Source: Catenuloplanes atrovinosus
Lineage (GTDB): Bacteria; Actinomycetota; Actinomycetes; Mycobacteriales; Micromonosporaceae
DNA: 64,000 nucleotides
Assembly: GCF_031458235.1 (NCBI RefSeq)
Contig: NZ_JAVDYB010000001.1
Span: 5,628,001-5,692,000, forward strand
Direction of reading: 5' to 3'
Below are positions 20,981 through 29,988 of the stretch, in pieces. Numbering within the stretch: the stretch's first letter is position 1; every line of letters begins with the position of its first letter. The notes under the pieces were generated by a model, which was given only the letters and a program-made list of their open reading frames with translations, searched no databases and was not told the DNA's origin. The position numbers were made by a program, and so were the translations under genes.

Positions 20981-23900
20981 TTGCACCCCTGGACGACCGT
21001 CCGTGACGATGGGTTGCGTCAATTGCCGGACGCGCTCACCCGGGAGCATCCCATCGGACCCGTATGCCTCGCCTGTGGACGGGCCGCCGCGCCCGACGAT
21101 CGATTCTGTGGCGGCTGCGGGACGAGCCTTCAGACCTCCTGCGTCCACTGCGGGCGGGCACACCAGGCCGGCGTGCTGTACTGCACCGGCTGCGGACGGC
21201 CGCTGACCGACGCGCAGCCGGTGGTGCAGGAGGAGCGGCGGCGGATCAGCGTGCTCTTCATCGACGTGGTCGGGTTCACGCCGTACACGGAGCGGATCGA
21301 CCCGGAGCAGGTCCGGCTGCTGCAGAACGACTACTTCAGCGCCGTGCGGCGCATCGTCCGGCAATACGGCGGCGTGGTGGAGAAGTACATCGGCGACGCC
21401 GTCATGGTGCTGTTCGGCGCGCCGGTCGCCACCGAGGCCGACCCGCTGCGCAGCGTGCGTGCCGGGCTGGAACTGCAGCGCGTGCTCCCCCGGCAGGGCC
21501 GCGCGCGCGAGGCCGGGCTGCGCTTCCGGGTCGGCATAGCCACCGGCGAGGCGCTGGTCAACCTCACCGCCGCGCACGACGGCGGCCAGGCCATCGTCGC
21601 CGGCGACCTGGTCAACACCGCGTCCCGGCTCCAGTCCGCCGCGCCCATCGACGGCGTGCTGACGGACGAGGCGACGTACCAGGCCACCAAGAGCGAGATC
21701 GAGTACGTGGCGCAGCCGACCACCACGCTGCGCGGCCGCTCCCGGCCCAGTGACGTGTGGCTGGCCGTGGCGCCGCGCCCGCCCCGCCCGGCCGGCGCGG
21801 AACGCGAGCAGACGCCGATGGTCGACCGCGAGCACGAGCTGGCGCTGCTGGTCAACGCGCTGCGCCGGACCGTGAGCAGCCGGACGCCGCAGCTCGTGAC
21901 GATCTTCGGGTCGGCCGGCATCGGCAAGTCCCGGCTGCTGCGCGAGCTGGCCCGGCACGCCGGGCGGATCACCGGCGAGCAGGTGTGCTGGCGGGTCGGC
22001 CAGTGCCGGCCGTTCGGCGAGAACGTCACCTACGCCGCGCTCGCCGACATCGTCAAGGCCCAGGCCGGCATCCTCGACACCGACGACGAGGCGACCGCGC
22101 GCCGCCGCCTGGACCAGGCGCTGCACGGCCTGACCAGCGCGGAGGACGCGGAACGGCTCGCCGACGCGCTCGGCCCACTGCTCGGCCTGCCCGGCGCGCG
22201 GCTCACCCCCGGCGAGTCCGAGTCCGCGTGGCGGCGGTTCATCGTCCGGTTCAGCTCCGGCCAGGCCACCGTGCTGGTCTTCGAGGACCTGCACTGGGCG
22301 GACGCGCCGATGCTGCGCTTCATCGAGTCGCTCGGCGCGGCCACCCGGCGCATCCCGCTGCTGATCGTCTGCACCGCCCGGCCCGAGCTGCGCGAGCGGT
22401 ACCCGCAGTGGACCAGCGCGATGACCGGCACCACGTCGATCTCGCTGCCGCCGATGCGGGAGAGCGACATCAGCACCATGTACTCGCTGATGTTCGGCAA
22501 GGCCGCCTTCACACCGGACCTGCTGGCCCCGCTGGTCGAGCTGGCCGACGGCAACCCGCTCTACGCGCACGAGTACGTGCGGATGCTGGTCGACCGCGGC
22601 AGCCTGCGCCCCACCGGCGGCCCCGGCTGGCGGCTCGACGAGCACGAGGCGCCGCCGATGCCGGACAACGTGCGCGCCGTCATCGCGAACCGGCTCGACC
22701 TGCTCGACCCCGCGGACCGGGCCGTGCTCCAGGCCGCGGCCGTGGTCGGCATGCAATTCTGGCCGGGCGCGGTCGCCACCGCGGTCAACCAGCCGGTCGA
22801 GGAGGTCGAACGCACGCTGCTGCGGCTGGAGCAGCGCGACCTGGTCGAGGAGCGCGGCAACTCCAGCATGGCCGGGCAGCTGGAGTACGCGTTCCGCCAC
22901 GTGCTCGTCCGCGACGTCTGCTACCAGCGGCTGCCCCGGGCCGAGCGGGTCGCGCGGCACGAGCGCACCGCGGACTGGCTGGAGCGGGTGTCGTCCGGCC
23001 GGCAGACCGACCTGGCCGAGGTGCTGGCCAACCACCGGTGGGCCGCGCACGAGATCGCGCGGACGCTCGGGCTGGACCCCGGGCCGTACGCCAGCCCCGC
23101 CCGGGAGGCGCTGTTGCGGGCCGCGCGCCGGGCGTACTCGCTGCACGCGCTGGACGCCGCGCAGGAATTGGTCCGGCGGGCGAGCACGCTGCTCGCCGCC
23201 CCCGACCCGAGCGTCGAGCTGTTCGCGTCCGAGCTGGCCTTCTTCCGCGACGCGGACGCGTTCCTGGACGGCGGCGGCGAAGAACGGCTCACCGGCCTGG
23301 CGCACGCGCTCCAGGACTCCGGCCGGCTGGACGGCGCCGGGCGCGCCTGGACGCTGCTCGGCAGCGCGGCGCTGGCCCGCGCGGACCGGCCGGCCTGCCT
23401 GGCGTACCTGGCCCGGGCGATCGCGCTGTACGAGAAGCTGCCGCCGAGCGAGGAGGCCGCGCTCGCGCTGCTCGAATACGCCCGCGTCCACATGATCGAC
23501 TACGAGACCGCGACCGCGATCGCCGCGGCCGACACCGCCGCCGAGGCAGCCAACCGGCTCGGCCTCACCGAGGTCCGGGCCAGCGCGCTCATCACCTCCG
23601 CGGTCGCGCAATACCTCCAGGGCGACGAGGAAGGCCTGCCGCGACTGAAGGAGATCACCCGGCACTGCCGCGAGCAGCAGCTCACCAGCCTCCGGCGGGC
23701 GATCCACAACCTCGGCTTCGCGATGCAGGAGGAGGGCGACATCACCGGCTCGCAGAAGCTGATCGACGAGTTCACCCCGCTGGAGACCGCCAGCGGCCTC
23801 ACGCTCGCCACCAACTTCGTCGACGGCGCCGCCCGAGCCTACTTCGCCGGCGACTGGGCCGCGATGCTGCGCGACGCCGACGACCACATGCGCCTGCCCA

Positions 23901-24487
23901 CCATCGAATGGGACCTGCACTGGGTCGCCCAGACCAGCTGGATGGGCCTGCTCCGCGACGAGTCCCCGCCCGTCCAGGACCCGGTCGAGGCCGCCGTCCG
24001 CACCGCCCGCCGCAGCGGCTTCCACAAGGTCCTGCGCTCCACGCTCGCGCACGCCGCCCTCTGCCGCGCCCTCCAGAGCCGCGACGCGGAGGCGGGCGCG
24101 CTGCTCGACGAGTTGGCGGCGGACTACGGCGACTCCCGCACGCTGGCGTTCGCGGAGTGGGTGGTCGCGGCCGCGTACGCGGCCTGGCTCCTCGGCCCGG
24201 ACCGCGCCCGCCAGATCCGCACGCTGCTGGAACGCTCCCCGAGGCGCACGCCATGGGTCGACGCGGCGATCCTGACCTGCACGGGTACGTCGGCCGGGCA
24301 TCGCGGCGCGCTGGACATCTTCGACCGGATCGGGGCGGTGAGCGACCAGGCGCTGGCGCGGGCGGCGCTGGTGCGGAGCCTGCGGGCGGAGGGGGACGCG
24401 GCGGGGGCGGAGCAGGCGCTGGAGGCGTTGACGTCGTTCAGCGAACGGAACAGCGCACCGGGACTGCTTCGACTCGCGTATCCGTGA
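20981..24487 (+). CDS. Multidomain signalling protein: zinc ribbon, class III cyclase, AAA ATPase, TPR-like
   Basis: About 1168 aa. A double zinc ribbon (about 29-78) has CLACG...FCGGCG and CVHCG...YCTGCG. A class III nucleotide cyclase (about 85-255) has ISVLFIDVVGFT and EKYIGDAVMVLFG (both metal Asp and an ATP-type Lys) and DLVNTASRL (transition-state Asn/Arg), so it should be active and ATP-specific. An ATPase (about 280-560) has FGSAGIGKSRLL and VLVFEDLHWAD, and a long helical repeat region follows. This is the architecture of cyclase-linked LuxR/STAND-type regulators, here without a DNA-binding domain. The TTG start at 20981 is uncertain; starts near 21026 are possible. It ends at a strong terminator. 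Confidence 0.85.
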   Translation: MHPWTTVRDDGLRQLPDALTREHPIGPVCLACGRAAAPDDRFCGGCGTSLQTSCVHCGRAHQAGVLYCTGCGRPLTDAQPVVQEERRRISVLFIDVVGFTPYTERIDPEQVRLLQNDYFSAVRRIVRQYGGVVEKYIGDAVMVLFGAPVATEADPLRSVRAGLELQRVLPRQGRAREAGLRFRVGIATGEALVNLTAAHDGGQAIVAGDLVNTASRLQSAAPIDGVLTDEATYQATKSEIEYVAQPTTTLRGRSRPSDVWLAVAPRPPRPAGAEREQTPMVDREHELALLVNALRRTVSSRTPQLVTIFGSAGIGKSRLLRELARHAGRITGEQVCWRVGQCRPFGENVTYAALADIVKAQAGILDTDDEATARRRLDQALHGLTSAEDAERLADALGPLLGLPGARLTPGESESAWRRFIVRFSSGQATVLVFEDLHWADAPMLRFIESLGAATRRIPLLIVCTARPELRERYPQWTSAMTGTTSISLPPMRESDISTMYSLMFGKAAFTPDLLAPLVELADGNPLYAHEYVRMLVDRGSLRPTGGPGWRLDEHEAPPMPDNVRAVIANRLDLLDPADRAVLQAAAVVGMQFWPGAVATAVNQPVEEVERTLLRLEQRDLVEERGNSSMAGQLEYAFRHVLVRDVCYQRLPRAERVARHERTADWLERVSSGRQTDLAEVLANHRWAAHEIARTLGLDPGPYASPAREALLRAARRAYSLHALDAAQELVRRASTLLAAPDPSVELFASELAFFRDADAFLDGGGEERLTGLAHALQDSGRLDGAGRAWTLLGSAALARADRPACLAYLARAIALYEKLPPSEEAALALLEYARVHMIDYETATAIAAADTAAEAANRLGLTEVRASALITSAVAQYLQGDEEGLPRLKEITRHCREQQLTSLRRAIHNLGFAMQEEGDITGSQKLIDEFTPLETASGLTLATNFVDGAARAYFAGDWAAMLRDADDHMRLPTIEWDLHWVAQTSWMGLLRDESPPVQDPVEAAVRTARRSGFHKVLRSTLAHAALCRALQSRDAEAGALLDELAADYGDSRTLAFAEWVVAAAYAAWLLGPDRARQIRTLLERSPRRTPWVDAAILTCTGTSAGHRGALDIFDRIGAVSDQALARAALVRSLRAEGDAAGAEQALEALTSFSERNSAPGLLRLAYP

Positions 24488-24536
24488 GACGCCCCGGGGG
24501 CGAGGACCGCCGCGACAACGCGGCCGGACAGGGGAA

Positions 24537-24568
24537 TTCGTCGCGTCATGCACGCACGACGCGACGAA
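24537..24568. terminator. Bidirectional stem-loop between convergent genes
   Basis: TTCGTCGCGTC (24537-24547) pairs perfectly with GACGCGACGAA (24558-24568), flanked by GGGG/CCCC that extend the stem. It lies between the cyclase gene stop (24487) and the convergent membrane-protein gene end (24593). Confidence 0.8.
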
Positions 24569-24592
24569 GCCCCTCCGGGTTGCGCGAGAACG

Positions 24593-25834
24593 TCAGCCGC
24601 CGATCTTCACCGTCGTCAGGGTGGTGCCGTCCACGGCGACGACGGTGAGGACGTACCGGTGCGGCCCGCTGACGCCGGGCAGGACGAACATGCCGTCGGT
24701 GACCGTGGCGTCGATCGGCTGGTCGCCGCCCGTCAGGACGACCCTGGCGACGCGATCGTCGGTGGCCAGGCCCGCGATGAACTCCGTGTCGCTGCTCAGA
24801 TCGCCCTGTTCGTTCGGGACGAAGTGATAGAACGCGCCGTTGACGATCACGTACGGATTGGCCTCTGCCACCCTCCCCACGGGGTACGCCGGGGTGCTCC
24901 CGTCCGTGACGTCCAGCCGGGCGGTCTCCCTCTCGTCGTCGACCAGGCAGAAGGCGAGCAGACCGGCATAGCGGGCGGTCCGCACCCGCTCGGTGGCGGT
25001 GAGCGCGACGGGCGCGCCGGGCTGCCAGGCGTGCGCGTCGATCAGCGGCGTGCCGTCCGGCCGGGCCGCGCAGTCCGTCAGGCCCGCCCGGTCCGGCTGC
25101 GGGCGGTCCTTGTGCGGGGTCGCCGGGGCGGGCAGGGACGTCACCTCCGTGGGGGTGAGATTCCAGCCGCTCAGCAGGGTCAGCGACTTCGGGCTCGCGG
25201 TCACGCTGTTGGGGGCGATGAAGACGCCGTCGCGGATCTCCGCGGCGGCCTCTCCGAAGTCCTCCGACATCGCCGGATCCTTGATGGACAGGTATTCCTC
25301 GTCGTCCGCGACGGTGCCGGCGACGGTGCCGGTGGGCGACACGTAGGTGATCCGGGTGGCGGTGGGGGTCTTGTCCGCCGGGGCGGACAGGGCGACCGTC
25401 TCGGGGGTCAGCTCGCAGAACCGCACCTTGTCGCCGGAGCTCAGCGTGATGAGGGTGACGCCGTTGGCCGAGGCGGTGAAGGCGGGCTTCCAGCCGTCGG
25501 CCGCGCAGCGCTTCGTGTCGTCGGCGGTCGCGCCGTCGCGCAGGTTGAAGCGGGGCTCCGGGGCGGTCGAGGCATCCGGGTCGGGTTCCACGATCGGCGG
25601 GCCGCTGGAGATCGGGCTCGCACCGACGCCCTGCGGGCCGGGGCCGTTGGCGAGGATCGGGACGCCCACCGCCGTGACACCGACCGCGGCCGCCGTCACG
25701 GCGATGGCCAGGCCGGTACGAGCCGGGCGGGCGGGACGGCCCGCGATCCCCTCCCCCAGCCGCTGCCGGGCCTGGCCCCGGACGCCGGGAGGAAGCTCAC
25801 GCGCGGGCGGAAGGTCGTTGTCGTCGAACATCAT
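24593..25834 (-). CDS. Membrane-anchored partner protein of the adjacent ECF sigma factor
   Basis: 413 aa. A short cytoplasmic N-terminus (about 1-40) is followed by one hydrophobic helix (about 43-65, TGLAIAVTAAAVGVTAVGVP) and a large extracytoplasmic domain with an acidic Pro/Ser linker (PIVEPDPDASTAPEP), no recognised fold and four or five Cys. Its ATG overlaps the sigma factor stop as ATGA, so the two are coupled, which is how anti-sigma factors are encoded. No zinc-binding anti-sigma motif is visible in the N-terminus, so anti-sigma activity is inference. Confidence 0.7.
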   Translation of the reverse strand: MMFDDNDLPPARELPPGVRGQARQRLGEGIAGRPARPARTGLAIAVTAAAVGVTAVGVPILANGPGPQGVGASPISSGPPIVEPDPDASTAPEPRFNLRDGATADDTKRCAADGWKPAFTASANGVTLITLSSGDKVRFCELTPETVALSAPADKTPTATRITYVSPTGTVAGTVADDEEYLSIKDPAMSEDFGEAAAEIRDGVFIAPNSVTASPKSLTLLSGWNLTPTEVTSLPAPATPHKDRPQPDRAGLTDCAARPDGTPLIDAHAWQPGAPVALTATERVRTARYAGLLAFCLVDDERETARLDVTDGSTPAYPVGRVAEANPYVIVNGAFYHFVPNEQGDLSSDTEFIAGLATDDRVARVVLTGGDQPIDATVTDGMFVLPGVSGPHRYVLTVVAVDGTTLTTVKIGG

Positions 25835-26418
25835 TCCTCCGGAACACTCTGGTGCAGGCGCGCCCGCGCCCGGCTGAGCCGGGACTGAACGCTGTGGACG
25901 GTGATCCCGAGGATCTGCGCGGCGTCCTCGGCGGAGGCGCCGCCGAGCAGGCACAACTGGACGGCCTCCCGCAACGCGCGCGGCAGCCGGTCGACCGCGG
26001 CGAGAACCTGTGCCAGGCGGGCCGCGGCGGCGTCGCGCTCCACGACCCGGTCGGCGTGGTCGGGGGCCGCCGGGGTGAGCAGCCGCAGCCTGGCCTTGAG
26101 AAACCGGGCCATCCCGCGGCGCTCGCGCCGGCAGACGTTGCCGGTGACGACGTAGAGCCACGGCAGGGCGCTGCCGCCGACCAGCCGCAGGTCCCGCCGG
26201 CGGCGCCACGCGGTGAGGAAGACGACGGAGAGCAGGTCGTCGGCCTGGGACCACGAGCCGGTCAGCCGGTAGGCGTAGTTCCAGACCTTCTCCGCGTGCT
26301 GCTCGTACAGCTCGGTGAAGGCGGCCCGGTCACCGGCGAGGATCGCGTCGCGCAGCTCCGCCTCGGCCGGGGTCGTGTCGGCGGCGGGCGGCGCGCCTGG
26401 TTCGGACATCACGTCCAC
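25831..26418 (-). CDS. ECF (SigE-like) RNA polymerase sigma factor
   Basis: 195 aa. Region 2 (about 38-100) reads AFTELYEQHAEKVWNYAYRLTGSWSQADDLLSVVFLTAW; region 4 (about 128-190) reads VDRLPRALREAVQLCLLGGASAEDAAQILGITVHSVQSRLSRARARL. Region 3 is absent, as in the extracytoplasmic-function group (SigE/SigM type). The GTG start at 26418 has GCGGAAATAA before it; ATG 26409 is the alternative. It is the first gene of a two-gene unit with its membrane partner. The signal it responds to cannot be inferred. Confidence 0.93.
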   Translation of the reverse strand: MDVMSEPGAPPAADTTPAEAELRDAILAGDRAAFTELYEQHAEKVWNYAYRLTGSWSQADDLLSVVFLTAWRRRRDLRLVGGSALPWLYVVTGNVCRRERRGMARFLKARLRLLTPAAPDHADRVVERDAAAARLAQVLAAVDRLPRALREAVQLCLLGGASAEDAAQILGITVHSVQSRLSRARARLHQSVPEE

Positions 26419-26615
26419 TTATTTCCGCGGCGGCCGCCCCGTCGCCGCCCATCGCAGTGACCCAGGACACACTTACCCGCTCGTCGAGTCATCCTGAACC
26501 ACCGACAAGGCGCACCAAAGGCGCTCGAGGCAGCATCCGGACACCCTGTCCCACGGCAGCTCGCCCGACAGGTGCGGCGCGCGGAGGCCGCAGGCGAGGG
26601 CACGGCGGGAGTGGA

Positions 26616-26690
26616 AGGGAGGAGCGCCAGCGACGACCGGTGCCCGCGGGAGCATGCGGATCCCGGGCGGCCGGGAGCGGGTTAATAAGA
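26616..26690 (-). repeat. Dispersed 3' element, copy 2
   Basis: The core AGGGAGGAGCGCCAGCGAC...CCGGTGCCCGCGGGAGCATGCGGA is followed by GGCCGGGAGCGGGTTAATAAGAA, ending at the stop codon of the minus-strand acyltransferase gene. It matches copies at 46.5 and 63.15 kb almost base for base over the core. Confidence 0.88.
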
Positions 26691-26691
26691 A

Positions 26692-27387
26692 TCAGGATGT
26701 GGGTTCTGAGGGCGCCGGCGCGGTTTTCAGTTTTGAGGCGTAGACGTCGACGTATTCGCGGCCGCCGAGTTCCATGATGCGGTACATGATCTGGTCGGTG
26801 ATGGCGCGTTCGACGTAGCGGTCGCCGGCCATGCCGGCGTAGCGGGAGAATTCGAGGGGCTCGCCGAAGCGGATGCGGACGCGGCGGATCTTCCAGATGA
26901 GGGCGCCGGTGGGCTGGATCTCGTCGGTGTTGAGCATGGCGACCGGGACGACGGGGGCGCCGCTCTCCAGGGCCAGTCTGGCGACGCCGGTCTTGCCGCG
27001 GTAGAGGCGGCCGTCGGGGGAACGGGTGCCCTCGGGGTAGATGCCGGCGATGTTGCCGGCGCGGAGCACGCGGAGCTGGGTCTCCAGGGCGGCGCGGGCG
27101 GCGCGTCCGCCGGAGCGGTCGACCGGGATGGTGCCGGTGCCGGCGAAGAACATCTTCATGAAGCGGCCCTTGATGCCCTTGCCGGTGAAGTACTCGGCCT
27201 TGGCGACGAAGGTCACCTTCCGCCGGATGACCAGCGGCATGAAGATCGAGTCGGAGAAGGAGAGGTGATTGCTCGCCAGGATGACGGGACCGGAGGCGGG
27301 CACGTTGGCCAGGCCCTCGACGCGCGGGCGGTACACGACCCGCAACAGTGGGCCGAGGAAGACCCATTTGAGCAGCCAGTAGAGCAC
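26692..27387 (-). CDS. plsC: 1-acyl-sn-glycerol-3-phosphate acyltransferase
   Basis: 231-aa membrane-associated acyltransferase of phospholipid synthesis. The catalytic NHxxxxD motif is NHLSFSD, followed by KAEYF, the glycerophosphate-binding motif GIYPEGTRSPDG, and VPVAMLNT. A hydrophobic N-terminus (LLKWVFLGPLLRVV) anchors it. GTG 27387 is chosen because GGAAGGACCTCG precedes it and residues upstream of it are unrelated. It corresponds in position and family to M. tuberculosis Rv2182c in the conserved gene block. Acyl specificity is unknown. Confidence 0.93.
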   Translation of the reverse strand: MLYWLLKWVFLGPLLRVVYRPRVEGLANVPASGPVILASNHLSFSDSIFMPLVIRRKVTFVAKAEYFTGKGIKGRFMKMFFAGTGTIPVDRSGGRAARAALETQLRVLRAGNIAGIYPEGTRSPDGRLYRGKTGVARLALESGAPVVPVAMLNTDEIQPTGALIWKIRRVRIRFGEPLEFSRYAGMAGDRYVERAITDQIMYRIMELGGREYVDVYASKLKTAPAPSEPTS

Positions 27388-27533
27388 CGAGGTCCTTCCG
27401 AGGGGTGCCGGGCGCCGACGATCGGTGCCGGTGCAGAGCCTACGAAGCGCGAGTGGCGCGCCACAACGCACTCCCCGAACCGGCCTGGGTCGTGTCACCA
27501 TTCAGAGCACGGTGGAAACAGGGGGTGAGTCTA

Positions 27534-28379
27534 ATGTCAGCGGGTGGGGCCCGTCGCGGGCGGCGGGACAACGGACTGCACGTGGCGGATTACGCCGTCG
27601 CGGGCGATGTCGACCCTCGGGTCGGCGAGCACCTGCTCGACGTTCTCGCCGCCGGTGGCATCGCCGCCTACCTGCAGCCCTCTGCCGATCTTGATCCGGT
27701 GACGCGCACCACGAACCTGCCGGCCCGGCCGACCGACCGGCTCTTCGTGGACCGGGCGCACCTGGACCTCGCGCGGGAGTACCTGGCGAAGCTGTCCGCG
27801 GAGGCGGGCGGTGAGTCGATCACCCCGGAGGAGCCGGTCAAGAAGAAGGAGCCGGACGTCGAGGCGGAGTGGGCGCGGATCGTGGCCGGCTTCGACACGG
27901 ACGTGGATCCCACGTCCACGCCGTGGCCGGACTCGGAGAACGTCACGGACAAGCCGCAGGAGCACAACCGCCGGAAGACGGACAAGGTCAACGGGCACGA
28001 CCCGATGGCGCCGCCGGAGAAGCGGCGCGGGCTCGCCTCGGCGACGGAGTTCAGCGGCGTCACGGTGCCGCGCGAGGAGCCGTCGCTGCTGGACGGGCTG
28101 GACACGTTCGGTGCGGACCTGCCGGGCGACGAGGACGACGACGAGCGGTACGTGCCGCCGCCCCCGCCGCCGATCCCGCGCATCTCGACGCCGGCGCTGC
28201 TCGGCGTGCTCGGGGTGTTCGCCGGATTCATCCTGTTCCTCTTCCCGAGCGTGCTGCCGATCCAGCGCAACTACGCGATGCTGCTCGGCTTCGCCGGGAT
28301 CATCGCGGGGTTCGTGACGCTGGTGTGGCGGCTGCGCACCGGCGACGACGACGAGCCGGGTGACGGCGCGGTCGTCTGA
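27534..28379 (+). CDS. Actinobacterial membrane protein with disordered middle
   Basis: 281 aa. The N-terminal domain (about 1-90: LHVADYAVAGDVDPRVGEHLLDVLAAGGIAAYLQPS...) resembles small ligand-binding or DUF2007-like folds that assess paralogue position. The charged middle (about 95-205) is low complexity; two membrane helices close the protein (TPALLGVLGVFAGFILFLFP and YAMLLGFAGIIAGFVTLVW). ATG 27534 follows AGGGGGTGAGTCTA. I do not know its function. It is divergent from plsC. Confidence 0.75.
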   Translation: MSAGGARRGRRDNGLHVADYAVAGDVDPRVGEHLLDVLAAGGIAAYLQPSADLDPVTRTTNLPARPTDRLFVDRAHLDLAREYLAKLSAEAGGESITPEEPVKKKEPDVEAEWARIVAGFDTDVDPTSTPWPDSENVTDKPQEHNRRKTDKVNGHDPMAPPEKRRGLASATEFSGVTVPREEPSLLDGLDTFGADLPGDEDDDERYVPPPPPPIPRISTPALLGVLGVFAGFILFLFPSVLPIQRNYAMLLGFAGIIAGFVTLVWRLRTGDDDEPGDGAVV

Positions 28380-28485
28380 CGCCGCCGAGTGACGCACCTC
28401 ACCAGCCGGAGCCGGGTATTTTGCCCGGGATTCGGCGGAACGCCCATCGACGCGAGTCAGCGGCCGGTAATAGACATGTAACCTT

Positions 28486-28507
28486 GCGTCAGTAGAAATA
28501 CTGACGC
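28486..28507. promoter_or_regulatory. GAAA-tetraloop hairpin upstream of otsA
   Basis: GCGTCAGTA, a GAAA loop, and TACTGACGC form a perfect 9-bp stem 68 bp before otsA. The GNRA-type loop suggests an RNA structure. It could be the terminator of the preceding gene (stop at 28379, 106 bp away) or a leader element of otsA. No T-run follows. Confidence 0.45.
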
Positions 28508-28575
28508 CCCTAGATCCCTGCGCACAATCCGCACAGCTCCCTCCCCGCGACCGTGAACGCGAAACGAGGCTCCGG

Positions 28576-29988
28576 ATGCGTCAAAGCTCGCTCGTGGTGG
28601 TGGCCAACCGGCTGCCGGTCGACGACAACATCGCCCCGGACGGGGCCTGCGAGTGGCGGCGAAGTCCGGGCGGACTGGTCAGCGCGCTGCACGCGATCCT
28701 GGAGCACACCACCGCGACCTGGGTCGGCTGGTCCGGCGCCACCGGCCCGGCCGTGCCGCTGCCGGCCATCGGCGGCATCAGCCTGCGCCCGGTCTCGTTC
28801 TCGGACGCCGACTTCGCGCACTACTACGAGGGCTTCGCGAACTCGACGCTCTGGCCGCTCTACCACGACGCGGTGGAGCAGCCGACCTACCACCGCAGCT
28901 GGTGGGACGCGTACCAGCGGGTCAATCAGCGGTTCGCGGAGGCCGCCGCGGAGGTGGCGGCGGAGAACGCGGTGGTCTGGGTGCAGGACTACCACCTCCA
29001 GCTGGTGCCGGCGCTGCTCCGCGAGATGCGCCCGGACCTGCTGATCGGCTTCTTCATGCACGTGCCGTTCCCGCCGCCGGAGCTGTTCATGCAGTTGCCG
29101 CGCCGCGCGGAGCTGCTGCGCGGGTTGCTCGGCGCGGACCTGGTCGGCTTCCAGCGCGCGCAGGCCGCGCACAACTTCGCGCAGCTCTGCACGAAGGTGC
29201 TGGGCCTGACCGCGACCGACCGGCGGATCGCGGTCGACGACCGGTTCGTCCGGACCGGCGCGTTCCCGGTCTCGATCGACGTGGCCGAGATGGAGGCGCT
29301 GTCCGGGCGGCCGGACGTGCAGGCCCGCGCCCGGCAGATCCGCACCGACCTGGGCGAGCCGAGGCACGTGCTGCTCAGCGTGGACCGGCTGGACTACACC
29401 AAGGGCATCGAGCACCGGCTGAAGGCGTACAGCGAGCTGCTGGAGGACGGCCTGGTCAAGGTGCGCGACACCGTGATGGTGCAGGTCGCGGTGCCGAGCC
29501 GGGAGCGGGTCGAGCACTACGCGATCCTGCGCGACCGGGTGGAGCGCGAGGTCGGCCGGATCAACGGCGAGTTCGGCCGGGTCGGCGAGCCCGCGATCCA
29601 CTACCTCAACCAGCCGTTCGACCGCGCCGAGCTGGCCGCGCTCTACCAGGCCGCGGACGTGATGGTGGTGACGCCGCTGCGCGACGGGATGAACCTGGTG
29701 GCGAAGGAGTACGTGGCCGCGCGGGTGGACGGCGCCGGCGTGCTGGTGCTCTCCGAGTTCGCCGGTGCCGCCGCCGAGCTGGATCGGTCGTTCCTGGTCA
29801 ACCCGCACGACCTGGAGGGCCTGAAGCGGTCGCTGATCGACGCGATCGACTGCCCCAAGGCCGAGCGGGTGGAGCGGATGGGCGCGATGCGTGCGCACCT
29901 GCGCCAGCACGACATCCGCGACTGGGCCCGCAACTACCTGACCGCGCTGGACGACTCCGGCACGCTGGCGGAGCGGCTGACCGCCTAG
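28576..29988 (+). CDS. otsA: Alpha,alpha-trehalose-6-phosphate synthase
   Basis: 470-aa GT20 glycosyltransferase joining glucose-6-phosphate and a nucleotide-glucose donor to trehalose-6-phosphate, a stress and osmoprotectant route. Signatures: VVVANRLPVD, GGLVSALHAIL, WVQDYHLQLVPALLR, FMHVPFPPPELF, SVDRLDYTKGIEHRL, PLRDGMNLVAKEY. The donor-loop start reads SPGGLVSAL. No trehalose-6-phosphate phosphatase gene adjoins. ATG 28576 is preceded by ACGAGGCTCCGG. It overlaps the convergent hydrolase gene by 4 bp. Confidence 0.96.
   Translation: MRQSSLVVVANRLPVDDNIAPDGACEWRRSPGGLVSALHAILEHTTATWVGWSGATGPAVPLPAIGGISLRPVSFSDADFAHYYEGFANSTLWPLYHDAVEQPTYHRSWWDAYQRVNQRFAEAAAEVAAENAVVWVQDYHLQLVPALLREMRPDLLIGFFMHVPFPPPELFMQLPRRAELLRGLLGADLVGFQRAQAAHNFAQLCTKVLGLTATDRRIAVDDRFVRTGAFPVSIDVAEMEALSGRPDVQARARQIRTDLGEPRHVLLSVDRLDYTKGIEHRLKAYSELLEDGLVKVRDTVMVQVAVPSRERVEHYAILRDRVEREVGRINGEFGRVGEPAIHYLNQPFDRAELAALYQAADVMVVTPLRDGMNLVAKEYVAARVDGAGVLVLSEFAGAAAELDRSFLVNPHDLEGLKRSLIDAIDCPKAERVERMGAMRAHLRQHDIRDWARNYLTALDDSGTLAERLTA

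Noticed and set aside
20934-21206. Alternative N-terminus MGCVNCRTRSPG for the cyclase protein
   Set aside because: It is in another frame and the true frame already has a complete double zinc ribbon; no frameshift is needed.
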